Source of the DNA: Papaver somniferum
Lineage: Eukaryota > Streptophyta > Magnoliopsida > Ranunculales > Papaveraceae
Direction of reading: 5' to 3'
DNA: 64,000 nucleotides
Assembly: GCF_003573695.1 (NCBI RefSeq)
Contig: NW_020621936.1
Coordinates: 8,680,001-8,744,000 of the forward strand
Made by a program: the position numbers and the translations under genes. The notes under the pieces are model-generated. The model did not search any database and was not told the origin of the DNA. It saw only the letters and a program-made list of their open reading frames with translations. Positions 40,136-51,320 of the stretch are shown one piece after another (positions within the stretch are counted from its first letter, which is position 1; each line of letters begins with the position of its first letter).

Positions 40136-40491
40136 CAAATAAAATCATATGGATCCATAAAAGGAAAGAGACATGTATATCACTAGCCATAGCATCCCCT
40201 TGATTCGAATGTAATAGAGTATGAATATATAGATACTCGTGCAAGAAAAAGTAAAGGTTGTTGCTGATCATGTTCGAACAAAATATATACCTTTTCGGAA
40301 GCTCCAGACAAATCCATATTATATCGTTTGTAATCATGTTGGAACAAAATTAAATCCTCTGATCATGTGTATATGTTCAGTTTTAACGAAGTTGTTATCG
40401 AGTGTGAACTACGGTATCTTACAAGAGAACTACACAGATATCTAGAGGCTGCTTGATTATCACCTGAAAGAGCAATAATATGTTTCTCAAA

Positions 40492-41081
40492 CTACAGATC
40501 CACATCCTCACCGAAAAGCTCGTCCTGCAAAACAAACAGAAAGATAAGCATAGTCACGAAACTAAATAACACTTCATTAGTGTGAATACTGACCCCTGCA
40601 ATGTTAATTTCTTCCTGGACAATGGCCTCAGGTCCACCAACACCAGCAGCTTCTTCTGCTTCAACAGCAGCGGCTTCGTCACCTTCCAACAGCATATCAA
40701 CATCCAAGTCAACGTCATCCACCCCAAGAAATTGCAGTGGAGGTATAGCCACATGCACCAAATCAAGTTTCAAATGTGTATACGTATCCATGTTATTTCC
40801 ATCCTCAAGTATATTTCCACCCATAGATAAAATTATCTGTTCAACATCGACACCTATTAACAACCCAATTTGTTGTTTCAATGTGAGCACAGGTTGACTG
40901 AGGTCAACAAAAGCAGGGAACTCGCCAATGGTTGTTGGCCTTCAAAAATTTGGGCTCGAATAGACGTCATCATCATAACTTCGGATGGGTGACGAATGGT
41001 AACTGGAATCATCGGTTGCAAAAGTGGTGTTAAAGGATTCATGATTTGTGCGAAAGCTTGATGAGGTCTCACGATTGCCAT
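40492..41081 (-). pseudogene. Possible ubiquitin-like domain gene, damaged
   Basis: On the minus strand an ATG at 41081, directly after an AG acceptor, opens MAIVRPHQAFAQIMNPLTPL. After an apparent frame change near 40930 a second frame reads FPAFVDLSQPVLTLKQQIGL, then GGNILEDGNNMDTY and an acidic Ala/Glu/Asp-rich tail. An intron (about 40605-40528) leads to a last exon DELFGEDVDL and stop at 40492. LTLKQQI, GGNILEDG, MDTY lines up with the ubiquitin fold pattern (xxKxxI, AGKxLEDG, LxxY), so I infer a ubiquitin-like domain. A TATA-like box and leader-like sequence lie near 42450-42280 upstream, which could be a 5' UTR exon. The frame change, unless it is an intron I misread, makes this a pseudogene. 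Confidence 0.4.
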
Positions 41082-42541
41082 CTGTCATTTCCAATAAGAA
41101 CAAACAATTATCTTTAAGGTTGGTTTAAAGAAAGCGAACATAGAAAAAATATATCAACCTTTAAGAATGATTCAAGATATCAGCAAAAACAATAACTAAT
41201 GAAGCAGAAAATACTATCTACCCATATTTTGAAGCTTACTTCAGTGTCTCGTTCAAATCGAGATTCAAGACCAAGCACAGAATTCTGTGACTAGAAGAAG
41301 GCTTTTTGTCTACAACTTTCTGAAACAAAAACACAGATTTCTTAATTAGCAAATGAAAACAAAACCTTTTTTAGCAGGAAACTGGTCTAAATGGGTAAGC
41401 ATAGATGGTATACACATGTCAATCAAATAACATAAAAGGAGAAAAAAATCTCTTTAGCTAGCCTGAAATCTTAGAATTAAGTCCACAATCACATGGGTTT
41501 ATGACTGCAAAAGGCTTTATGAGTTCCTACAATTTTAATACAACTCCATACAGCAAAATGGGTCTAACAGTTGTTCAGATCCAATCCAGAATGCAGACCT
41601 CAGAAACTGTGCTTGTGGGTAGTACAGTCCTCCTTTTCAATTATCTCTCTATTCAAATTTACATTTTAATCTTATAAAACAAGGTAACGGTTAAAAACTG
41701 AAATGAGTTCCGAGTACTCTAACGTAGGAAGACAAATAACTACCATTAGTACAAGATATTACAACATTATTAAACTTTCATGTCATCTTATTCTTCAAAT
41801 CCTCACACAGGTTAACCTATGCACAATACCAGCTAACAGTACATCTCCTACACTAACTTCCAAAGAGTTTGATCCCTTTTTAAAACTGTATACGACATGA
41901 CAATCATAGTTCTCTATCCAACCTTTCAAATACCATTTGCAAGTTCATATTGCATATGCTAAACCAAGCACATAAAGAAATAAGCAAGCAGATGCAAGGA
42001 AATCACAATTCTAGGTCTAAATTAACACTACACAAACCACAAATCAATTAACATGATAACACCAACACATAAATGAAACTAAACTAATGCTAACTCTTCC
42101 TGTCAGCCAAAATTCCCTCTCCTCTAAATTCTTCCACTAAATTGTCAACGTACACAAAAAATACCTGCTTCTCTAACACTACTACCTTCTAAAGCATGTT
42201 GGTCCATCTCTAAACAATCTAGTAATACCCCTAAACAACATTAACTAGATCGTGTTATATACTGTTAGGGTAAACGCTAATGAGACGAAATTTGACACAG
42301 TATGAGTGAAGAATCGAACTTGATTGTGTTCCGCTTTCCTTTCTCCACCTTCGAGTGTGAAGGCCTGAAGAGGGAGCAGATCAGCGCCTAGGGATTTGAC
42401 GATTTGTCATCAAGCAGCGGCGAAATGATGGAACGTAAACCCTATATATTTCCAAAGAAACTCGTATCATTACGAAATTACCCTACATTCGGATTTCGGC
42501 GCCTGTACTTTGTTTAACCCCTCCTATATTGCATAACTGAT
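41082..42541 (-). other. Possible 5' region of the ubiquitin-like gene
   Basis: There is no strong coding. On the minus strand a TATATAGGGTTT motif near 42455 is followed by GC-richer leader-like sequence to about 42280, then AT-rich, intron-like sequence up to the ATG at 41081. This is inferred only from composition and order. Confidence 0.25.
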
Positions 42542-42601
42542 GTAGGACATCTAGACAAGTCTCCTAATTTGACATAAGAGTCAAAACCTTTTCCTATTTT
42601 A

Positions 42602-42777
42602 TAGCGCGTTTGGATACAGATGTGCTTCTGACTTCTGCTTCTCTAGAATTAGAAGTCAGAAACAAAACTATTTTACTTCACAAAAAACCGACTTTTCTGT
42701 TTCTACAAGTCGTTCTGAAATATTATTGCCAAAGTGACTTCTGATTTTTTGACTTCCAAACGCATCCAAACGCGCTA
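42602..42777. mobile_element. MITE, 176 bp
   Basis: Terminal inverted repeats TAGCGCGTTTGGAT and ATCCAAACGCGCTA are perfect over 14 bases. The interior is also partly palindromic (CTTCTGACTTCTG against CAAAGTGACTTCTGA, and AGAAGTCAGAA). The outer TA may be a target duplication. It is too short to code. The superfamily is not settled. Confidence 0.75.
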
Positions 42778-42887
42778 GTATTATTTCTTAATTTATGATT
42801 TCTCTATTCTAGAATTTATTGATTTCACACTAGTTTTCACTATCTTTTGGATTCTTGATCCAAGTTATACGCTTCAGCTACGTTAAG

Positions 42888-42899
42888 TGGTACCAGAGC
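42888..42899 (+). promoter_or_regulatory. Primer-binding site, tRNA-Met-like
   Basis: TGGTACCAGAGC differs by one base from the initiator tRNA-Met complement TGGTATCAGAGC and lies 24 bases before a gag start codon. It marks the start of an internal retroelement region. The short LTR to its left is not clearly bounded (perhaps from about 42542) and would contain the MITE. Confidence 0.65.
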
Positions 42900-42922
42900 A
42901 TCGATTGAGAGCCTCCACTAAC

Positions 42923-44434
42923 ATGGGTGATAAGAAGAATGAAGAGTTGGGGATTAGTTTGAAGAAGGAACTAGAAACTGATATTCAGGCAATGACAGCC
43001 AGTATTGAAACGAAGTTAAACACAGTGACAGATAAAAGTTTTGAAGATATCACAGAAGATATCAAATATATGTTGTCTACTAAGTTCATGGGAGAAGAAA
43101 GAAAGAAAATACTTGGAGAAAAAACTAAAACCATCAACCACCATACTTCCACCCCTCCCACCACCACCACTCATCTTCAAAAAAAACCAACCACTTCCCA
43201 ACCTTCTTCTAGCCATTACATCTCTCTAAAAAAATCATATTACCATCTGTTATACATTACTTCAACATACTCTTCTTGTCCACCTTACATAACCTCACAA
43301 TTTGAATTCTTTGAGGATTTTAACATTACTCTACTCCCAGGAATGTGCACAAAACTTCTACAAAGGAGCAAGCAATTGATGTTGAAGATTATGAGTCATA
43401 TTATTATCCTCCATCACGCCATCAAAGAAATACGAGAAATACACAAACTTATCGTCCCAAGGTTGATATCATCCATGCTGATGGTTTGTTACACATTGAA
43501 AATTTTCTTGATTGGATGTGCACATTTGGTAGGTTTTGATATATATGCGAATACCGGAAGATTAGCAAGTAGAACTTGTTTCTTTCAAGCTTACGGGACC
43601 AGCATCTTCATGGTGGGATCATCTTTAACAAGAACGAGCCAACCAAGGAATGCGACAAGTTCAACCATGAAACAATTGATGAAGAAGAGATTTCGGCCCC
43701 CCAGCTTACAAAATTGTCGCCAAGGTAACCGCTCGGTACAAGAATATGTGACTGAATTTTCTCGTTTGTTGTCTCGGAATCAGCTGAATAATATGCTTGA
43801 TCAAACAATAGGACGTTTCGTCAACGAACTTGATTGGAGTATTCAAGAAAGGTTATCTACTCAAGAATACACTTCTATGCATGCAATCATTAATAATGCT
43901 CTTAAGATAAAATCTTTTATGCTTCATTCTCTTATCCCAGAAAACCTTCGTTCCAAAAAATTTCTACTTGGCAACAACCTTCTCAATTTTAGTCTCAAAC
44001 TTATCCTATTACCACTACCACTCAACCATATTATTCACAAATCCACTTGCCCCCAAAGACTTCACCACATATACCCCAACCCACTATATCAAAACCAGTA
44101 TGCATACCCAACAAAAAAAAAAGTGTTATAAGTGTGAGCAACCAGGTCATACATCAAAACAATGTAAAAGTGGGCGTACATTGATGGCTGAAGAAGACTC
44201 TGCTAATGTGTATGAGGAAAAGAGCGAAAAAGTTATTAGAAATATGGAAGATATACCAACATATGCAGAGAAAGGAGATGAAGGAGATTATTTCTCTTAT
44301 GTTATTCGAAATCTATTATATGTTCCTCTTGTTGACTATCCAACTCGTAATCGTTTGTTCCACACTCAATGTCCTGTGCAGAACAAGATCTGTGATATGA
44401 TTATTGACAGTGGTAGTTGTCAGAACATTATTTA
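42923..44434 (+). pseudogene. Gag-protease remnant of a gypsy element, cut at 44434
   Basis: The order is recognisable across three frames. A coiled-coil-like N-terminus starts MGDKKNEELGISLKKELE; then VDIIHADGLLHIENFLDWMC (capsid start); a frame-shifted segment with SCRQGNRSVQEY-like reading (CRQGNRSVQEYVTEFSRL); a zinc knuckle CYKCEQPGHTSKQC; and the protease start ICDMIIDSGSCQNII with catalytic Asp. At 44435 the sequence changes abruptly to a family R LTR, so protease ends after about six residues and pol is missing. The open frame continues some 20 codons into the LTR, which are not part of the protein. Motif style suggests a chromovirus-type gypsy element. Several frameshifts show it is old. 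Confidence 0.7.
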
Positions 44435-45730
44435 TGTTAGAGCATTTCTCGGTCGAACTCGCAAGCGTTGTTATCTCAAGCTTGTTTGTCAAGTTTAGTT
44501 GATCAAAACTATATACTTGATTTATATTCTACTTATAGCTATGTCTCGAACTAGGATAGAACGTGTAGTTGAGCTTTATACTTCACAGCGTTCACAATTT
44601 GAAGACGAAGATCTACGGAAGAGCTTGGAGGAACTTCATCAACAAAAGGTATATGGAGACAAAAACTTATCTATCACTCACAAGTCTATTATATCCTATT
44701 TTATATCATAAGAGACAAAAGTGGTATAGCTATATAGAATCTTTCATTATACACATTTGATATTTCGAGTTGAGTTTATCTCGCTTATCTATTTCTCGAA
44801 ATATGTGTTGAAAGCTTTTAGCTTTGGGCAAGTTCATCTTATTCTTGACGCATTTAGTTGGAAACAATTTATTTGTTGGAAACTAAATATTAAGTCAAAA
44901 GATGATCATGTGAAAATTACCTTGAACATCTTATATGATTTGTGTGAGACAGTCATTTGATGTTAGCTCGGGATGTTTCGTAATGATCATTCGATCACTT
45001 AAATTACTAGAAAGCTAATGGTATGTGTAATATTAACATTGTCTTCTTCCAAGGATGTTTCAATGATCAAAAGAAGAGTTTGGGACACTTAACCATGTCT
45101 GAATACAACACGGTACGCATACCTAGTACTGTATTGTGTATGATTAAGGCCCGGAACTCTTGTTTGCGTACCTAGTATGCGAACGAATTTACCTGAGAAG
45201 GTCTGGAACTCATGTTTGCGTACCTAGTGTGCGAACGAGTTTGCCTAAGTTGGGTCTGGAAAAGTTTTTCACGTACCTGGTTTGTGAACGGCTGGTCAAG
45301 GCCAAGATCCGAAACTGTTGTTTGTGTACCTGGTTTGCGAACTCAATGGTTATGTTCAAGAATCGGTCATGTATGTTATTCATAATCACGAACTAAAACA
45401 TTATCATATAAGGAATGCAATCTTTGCAAACTGTGGCTTAATGTTCATGAATCGATTCTTGAATAAGTACTTTGTACAATCATAAATCAAACCGATTTCG
45501 ATTCAATTGGTTCATAAATATTTTTATGAAATGATAGACAATTGATCAACTCTACTGAATCACAAATAGATTCATTTGATTATCATTCATGAATGATTAA
45601 TCTTCATATTTGATCTAAATGTGTTGGATGAATATGGCTAAGCAAGAAGTGTTCATATGGCTAACTTCGGTTAATTATTGTTGAGCCAGCATAGTATACA
45701 TGTTTGGGTACAGTTCATCCATATCTGAAT
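44435..45730 (+). repeat. Family R LTR, plus orientation, truncated
   Basis: It begins TGTTAGAGCA and follows, with moderate divergence, the complement of 4070-2830. It was inserted into the protease codons of the gypsy remnant; the preceding five bases are ATTTA. Similarity stops near 45730, where Tat B begins, so its 3' part is displaced out of the window or lost. Confidence 0.7.
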
Positions 45731-46287
45731 ATGGTGGATTTTCGACAAAGGGTAGAATTGTAAAACTATACTCTATATTTGGCAACCGGATGAGTATTGA
45801 GGCTCATATCTGTCATTAAAGCATGAAAGCTCATGTCATAAAATCTCTGACTGAGAAGGCTGTCTCTCAGAGTACGTGTATATGTGTTGTCTCTCAGCTG
45901 AGGCCACGACACATCTCATGAATACTGAGCAATTTCAGTAATTACTCCGGATCCGGCAATCGGATGAGTATCGAGACTCATGTCTCTATGCATGAAAGCT
46001 CATGCCACCTCTGATGGAGAAAGTCTCTCAGAGAAGATGAAGATGTGCAGTCTCTCAGCTGAGGCCACGACACATCTCATACTGTATAGAATCGAAATAT
46101 TGGGCGGCTCCTAGACAGCATGTCTGCTAGTATAGAGCGACAACGTCTTCGGGATGTAACCAGGTTTTCCCCGAATATGCAAGAGGAATATGACACTCCA
46201 GCAAGTTCATATTGCTCAACCCTCAGATAATTAATGCTCCTAGACAGGAAGCCTTTCTAGTATAGAGCCAGCAATTAATTATCTTAA

Positions 46288-46440
46288 ATCGTCTGAATAT
46301 CCAACAATATTCTACGAGTCATCGTCTGAATATCCAGCAATATTCTACGAGTCGTCAATTAATCGCCTGAATATTCAGCAATATTCTACGAGTCGTCAAT
46401 TAATCGCCTGAATATTCAGCAATATTCTACGATTCCTCGT
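46288..46440 (+). repeat. Short tandem repeat array in the Tat B LTR
   Basis: Four copies of CGYCTGAATATYCARCAATATTCTACGA occur at spacings of about 33 to 41 bases, some with an added GTCGTCAATTAAT. Confidence 0.85.
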
Positions 46441-46779
46441 TATATTTCGTTACTTCAATCTGTGGTACTTCCCAGCAGAATTCCACAGGTTAGTAATAAT
46501 ATTCAACGGAACAGGCATCTGAGAATCGGATAAGCCCTGACAAAAATTGTGCAAGTGTAATTAGCAGATAATGCACAGAGCAGCATTTTGAATGCACGAA
46601 CGAGCATTTCAAAAATGCGAACGAACGAGGAACCTATGCAAAATAGGAAGGGAAATAATAATAATAAAATTTTAAACAAAAACACCAGGGGACTAGGCTC
46701 ATCAACCGGCCAATCATGCCGTGACTAGTCCCGCGCCCAATTTTATATTTTACCATATTTTTACTATTTTCACAATCTC

Positions 46780-47720
46780 ATGAAAATCCTCTCGTTCGAG
46801 CAAATTTCCTTTATTTCAAAGAAATTATCTAAATCACATGATTTTATCAAAAAATAATAAAATTAGGGAAAGGTGTCGCGGGACCGTCGGCCGGCCGGTC
46901 ATGCCTTGGCCGGCCGGCCGGTCCCACACCTCACGTCCCATTATTTTATTATTCCTTCTCAAATTATGAAAATTCCTTGATTTTATGAATTTTCCCTAAA
47001 ATCATGAAAATTACCTAATTTCATGTATTTTTATTTAAATCACATGATTTTATCAAAAAATAATAAAATTAGGGAAAGGTGTCACGGGACCGCCGGCCGG
47101 CCGGTCATGCCTTGGTCGTGGCCGGTCCCACACCTCACGTCCCATTATTTTATTATTTCTTCTCAAATTATGAAAATTCCTTGATTTTATGAATTTTCCC
47201 TAAAATTACGTAATTTCATGTATTTTCTCTAAAATCATGGAAAATATTAAAAAAATTAGGAAAAACTTGTGGGATCGGGCTCTAGCCGGCCGGCCATGCC
47301 CTAGCCGGTCCCACACGCCCATTATTTTATTATTATTTGGTGTTTTGTTTCCTGATTTCATGTAAACTCTCTGATTTCAACAAAATATCTTGGTTTTCAA
47401 CAAATCCCTTTGATTTTATGAAAATTATCTAAAATCATCAAAATTACATAAAATTGGGAAGAGTGCCTTAGGACCCGCGCCCATTGGCCGGCCGGCCATG
47501 CCACGGCCATTGCCGGCCCCACACTCCCATTCGATATTTTATATTTTAATTTATGTCTCTCATCTCATGGAAGTTCCCTAATTTCGCCAAACTCTCCAGT
47601 TTCATGGAATTTCCCTTAAATCAGAGAAAAATACATAAAATCATATAAAACTGGGAAAAGCATGTGGGACCGCGTGTCAGTCGTCCGGCCATGCCCTCGC
47701 CGTGGCCGGTCCCACACCTT
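46780..47720 (+). repeat. Array of about 200-bp units with GC-rich cores
   Basis: About five diverged units, at roughly 46860, 47061, 47250, 47454 and 47635. Each has an AAAATTRGG lead, a core of the CCGGCCGGNCATGCC type ending in GGTCCCACAC, and an AT-rich tail rich in TTTCATG. Weaker related cores recur after the insertion near 58735 and 58935. Confidence 0.8.
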
Positions 47721-47929
47721 GTGATTCCTTGTTTATTTATTATTTTCATCATCTCATGTATTTTTCCCAGTTTCAGCAAAACCATGGATTTTTCATATTT
47801 TCTCCAAATGTTGCTCAAACGTGCATCAGAAAATATCAAAATTCTCAGGACTGAAGCACGGGCACATCCCCTTGACCGACCAAGGGTGACCCTGAGGCTT
47901 GCAAACAGCTGGTCCCGCATGTTTTAATG

Positions 47930-47934
47930 ATTTT
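47930..47934 (+). repeat. Target-site duplication ATTTT, left of Tat A
   Basis: It directly precedes TGTAGTTGC of Tat A and is identical to 58652-58656. Five bases is the usual duplication of gypsy integrases. Confidence 0.8.
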
Positions 47935-48334
47935 TGTAGTTGCAGGAAATCCTACACTACACCCCTCACAAGATTTCATTAATATTCAACTCATTTTAGA
48001 TTAACAATCTTAACTTTTATTGATGAATCTTTGAACAATCTTACAAGAAAAGATAAAGGAATCAAGAATAACCACTACTCTAGATTTTCTCTCTCCTATT
48101 TACTTGCTTCTCAATCAGAAAAGATCTCCCATCCATTATGTAGTTGCAGGAAATCCTACACTACACCCCTCACAAGATTTCATTAATATTCAACTCATTT
48201 TAGATTAACAATCTTAACTTTTATTGATGAATCTTTGAACAATCTTACAAGAAAAGATAAAGGAATCAAGAATAACCACTACTCTAGATTTTCTCTCTCC
48301 TATTTACTTGCTTCTCAATCAGAAAAGATCTCCC
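47935..48334 (-). repeat. Tandem duplication of the LTR U5 end
   Basis: Copy one, 47935-48130, and copy two, 48139-48334, are nearly identical (196 bases, period 204), separated by ATCCATTA. The right arm has only one copy. The linker together with the following TGTA matches the opposite strand of the LTR (CATCCATTATGTA at 58408). Confidence 0.85.
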
Positions 48335-48608
48335 TCTTTCGTTTACAATTGAGCGGCTATTTATAGGGAATTACATAGTGGATGACAGCTAATATGCCCT
48401 TTATTTTCGGATATAGTTTGCGACATTCTCGCGACCTTAAAAATGTTAATCTCGCAAACTCTCTAATTTTCGCAGGACCATCACATTTTTCTCATGATTT
48501 AGTTGACGTCATTTATTATGTCATTTCTGAAATTGTTCTGCGACGCTGTTGTGTTGTGTTGCTGATAATTTCGCTAAGGCATTATTGCTGCGAGATTCTG
48601 ATCCTACA
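48139..48608 (-). repeat. Probable Tat A LTR, left arm
   Basis: It mirrors 58182-58651. In minus orientation it begins TGTAGGATC after a purine run and ends CTGCAACTACA, giving TGTAG/CTACA termini. The LTR start is a proposal, since no second same-strand LTR exists to compare. Confidence 0.5.
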
Positions 48609-48793
48609 TCTTGCCTCTTCTCATATCTTCTCTGCGAAGTAAAGAACGATGTGAGAAATGCCGCAGCTGTCCATCTCTTCATATTCTGCATTTATCACAC
48701 GTATCTTTTCTTCCATCTATTTTTTGACACGTCTTCTGTAACCGCTGCATTTCAACCGCTCATGTCTTTTCGTATTAATGGTGTTTATTTCTT

Positions 48794-48802
48794 CTCTATA
48801 TA
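48794..48802 (+). promoter_or_regulatory. TATA box of the left-arm antisense gene
   Basis: CTATATATT lies about 240 bases before the ATG at 49036, followed by a CT-rich leader. It is mirrored at 57985-57996 in the right arm. Confidence 0.45.
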
Positions 48803-49035
48803 TTCTTCTTACTCTTCTTTCCATTTTCTTTTTACTTTCTCTTCTCTTATTGTTCTCTCATCTCTGCAACTCTATTGTTCATAAATTCTGCCATTGCAAC
48901 TTTTTCTTCTTTCTTCTTCTTTTAATCTTTTTAATTTCTTCTTCATCTCTATATTGTTCCCTCTGTAGATCTTCACTGTTCGTAACTTTCTTCCTTTTTA
49001 ATTTTTACGAATTAATCTTCCTGCTGGTGTTTTCC

Positions 49036-51320
49036 ATGGATTCATCGAGGTTAGTTTTCTTTTTTCTTTTTTATGGGATTTGCTGAAATTGATCTTGCTT
49101 ACTGCTTTATTTGATGATGCTGCTTATGTGATTCCCATACTGTTTTTATTTCAGCAAAAAATCCCCTAACACCAAATTTACGGTTCAGAACCCTAATATT
49201 CCTAAATCGCAGCATAAGATTGTTGTAAACAAAAGAAAGTCTGTGAATCAGAAGGTAGTAAGAAACATTATTCTTTTCTAATAACAATATTGTTGCCTCT
49301 GTTTCTTATCTGGATTGTGATTCGCAGGGTGATAAGGATGCCAACAAACCTCTCAAGAAATCTCGCCACCTTAAAACCGTTGAAACCTCTATTCCATTCC
49401 ACTTACTTATCTCTTCTAAATCTCCCGCGACATCTTCGCAAGTTAAACCATTATCTCCAATTCGCGAAAAGGTTGCCTCAAATTTCATTTCTTCAACTGA
49501 CCTTTCAATGATTGAAACCCCCCTTATTAATCTTATGTGAATGAAACTTCTTCTTCCTATTGATAATGTTTCTCAACCTTCTATCATTGCCAGTTCTCTA
49601 CCTGAGCCTCTTCCTTTTTTCGAAAGAAACCGTGGAAGGAATAGATATTGCTTTCAAAGTTTTGTCTGAGGTCCTGGATGATGGAAAGAAGTCTCCCATT
49701 GATCCTGTCAATTCTAGTATTTGCGAGATTCTGAGTAAGCATTTTGGCTCTGACAGAGCTGCTTCGCAAACAGCTTTGGAAAAAGAGTGTAATGCTCTTC
49801 GTCTCGAAAGTCAAAAGCTCCAGAATGTTTTGCTGGATCGCGACAATCTTCGCAAGAAGAATGATGAACTGAGAGGTATGATTTCCTTATATGTGTCTTC
49901 AATTTTCCTTTCTAATGACTTTATCCTTTCCATATTTAATTATCCTTGAAATACCTCTTTTGCATGTTAAGCCTTAAACCAGAAACGAATAATTGAGAGA
50001 TATCAATTTGAATCTGCTGTTGAAGAAGCCCGTGTTGATAAAGAGATTTTGATGGATCAATATAACCAATTAGATAACCTCTATTCATACTTTGTTTATC
50101 ATATAAATAACCTTACCAATGAAAATACCCAATTAGTTCGGAGGCAAGATTTATTAAGTAATGAAATATCTCGCCTCTCTTATTCTTTAACTAAAGCTAA
50201 TCTAGGGATGGAATCTTTATCAGATGAGAATGAAAATCTATCTCAAGAGAAGCGAATTTGTTTAAATAAGATGGTGATATCTTCGCAACAACTTAGCATC
50301 CTTCAAAAAGTATGTGATGACCAAGAACAATCTCTTCGCTCTTTGAGAAATGAACTTAAAGAAGTAACAGAGTCATCTATCACCGAAAGAGATACACTCA
50401 TTCAAGGTAGAATAGCTTTAAGTGTAAAGGCGAATCAACTTAAAGAACAATATTCCAAATTAGAAGAATCTTATTCTTCTCTTGCGAAGAAAAATGCCTT
50501 TCTTATTTCTAAAGAGAAAAATCTTTAGTCTCGACTTAAAGGTTTAGTTGGAGATAAATTTGATGATGTAATGGAACGTTGGGAGAATAGTTGTCTGACC
50601 TTGATTCAACATCTTATTTCGCAAAAGGAAGGTAGTCATAATAGTTTGACTGCCTTAGCTATCTTTTCTTTGTCACATCTTTTTTAGTTCTTCATCTTAC
50701 TGAAATTTTGTATTCTACTTTTCGCAGAATCTGAGAAAAATCTTCATTCCTCCATTTCTATTTTGGAGGCTAAATATGCCAAAATTCGCAAAGAAAATGC
50801 ACTACTCGTCTCTGTCCTTACTGGTTCTCGCGACCGAGCAGAAAGAAGACTTGATTATCTTGCTTACTTTAAGGATATTCAAGATAGGAATCATCAGAGA
50901 GCACTTCTTCGTCAAGTTCATCTCCAGGCTGAAGTCCTTGTAAATGATATTTTATTGTCCAAATCTTTTCCTCCTACATCAATCAAACCTTTGGAAGTAG
51001 ATGATGATGAAATTCCTCGTCCTGCTGACAGTGATTATTATTATGAAAGTGGTGGAGAGAATAGTCTTCTGGAAGATGGAGAAGAGATCCCTTTTAAGGA
51101 AGCAACTGTTGGTGCTAATCAAGATGAAAACGAAAAAGAAATCTCTTCTAAAGAAGTAATTGCTGGCGATAATCAAGGTGGCAGCGAAAAAGAAGTCCCT
51201 TTCAAAGGAATTATTGTTGGTGAAGATCAGAATCGAAATGAAGAAGAGATTGGCGATAATGAGAACATTGGCGAAGAGCGTCCATTATCTCCTTCTACTG
51301 GAATTAATATTGAAGCATGA
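49036..51320 (+). pseudogene. Left-arm copy of the spliced coiled-coil gene
   Basis: The exons correspond to those of the right-arm gene: 49036-49049, 49155-49254, 49328-49875, 49972-50631 and 50728-51320. Splice sites are conserved. Exon 3 is 548 nt instead of 550 because of small deletions near 49535-49555 (creating an early TGA) and an extra T near 49620. Exon 4 has TAG at 50526-50528 where the right arm has CAG. It therefore no longer encodes the full protein. The product would have had a basic N-terminus, long coiled coil and acidic repeated tail, as described for 55466-57752. Confidence 0.75.

Larger units (their letters stand above)
45731..47934 (+). repeat. Tat B 5' LTR, first part
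   Basis: It starts near TGGTGGATTTTCGAC, where similarity to the family R LTR ends. It contains direct repeats (a CTCTCAGCTGAGGCCACGAC unit near 45893 and 46050), a 41/33-bp tandem array and an array of GC-rich cores. It ends at the ATTTT target of Tat A (47930-47934). Confidence 0.65.

Noticed and set aside
42888..42899. tRNA gene signal at TGGTACCAGAGC and at 15761-15776
   Set aside because: Only the 12-base tRNA-complementary stretch is present, without a cloverleaf. Its position after an LTR end and before gag marks a primer-binding site.
43608..43808. Minus-strand frames within the gypsy gag remnant
   Set aside because: They are shadows of the plus-strand gag motifs (CRQGNRSVQEY) and have no domain of their own.
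44435..44498. Last 21 codons of the open frame after the protease motif
   Set aside because: This sequence belongs to the inserted family R LTR (it matches the complement of 4070-4007), not to the retroelement protein.
46288..46440. CRISPR-like array
   Set aside because: Repeats are tandem with related, not unique, intervening sequence, and lie in a plant LTR.
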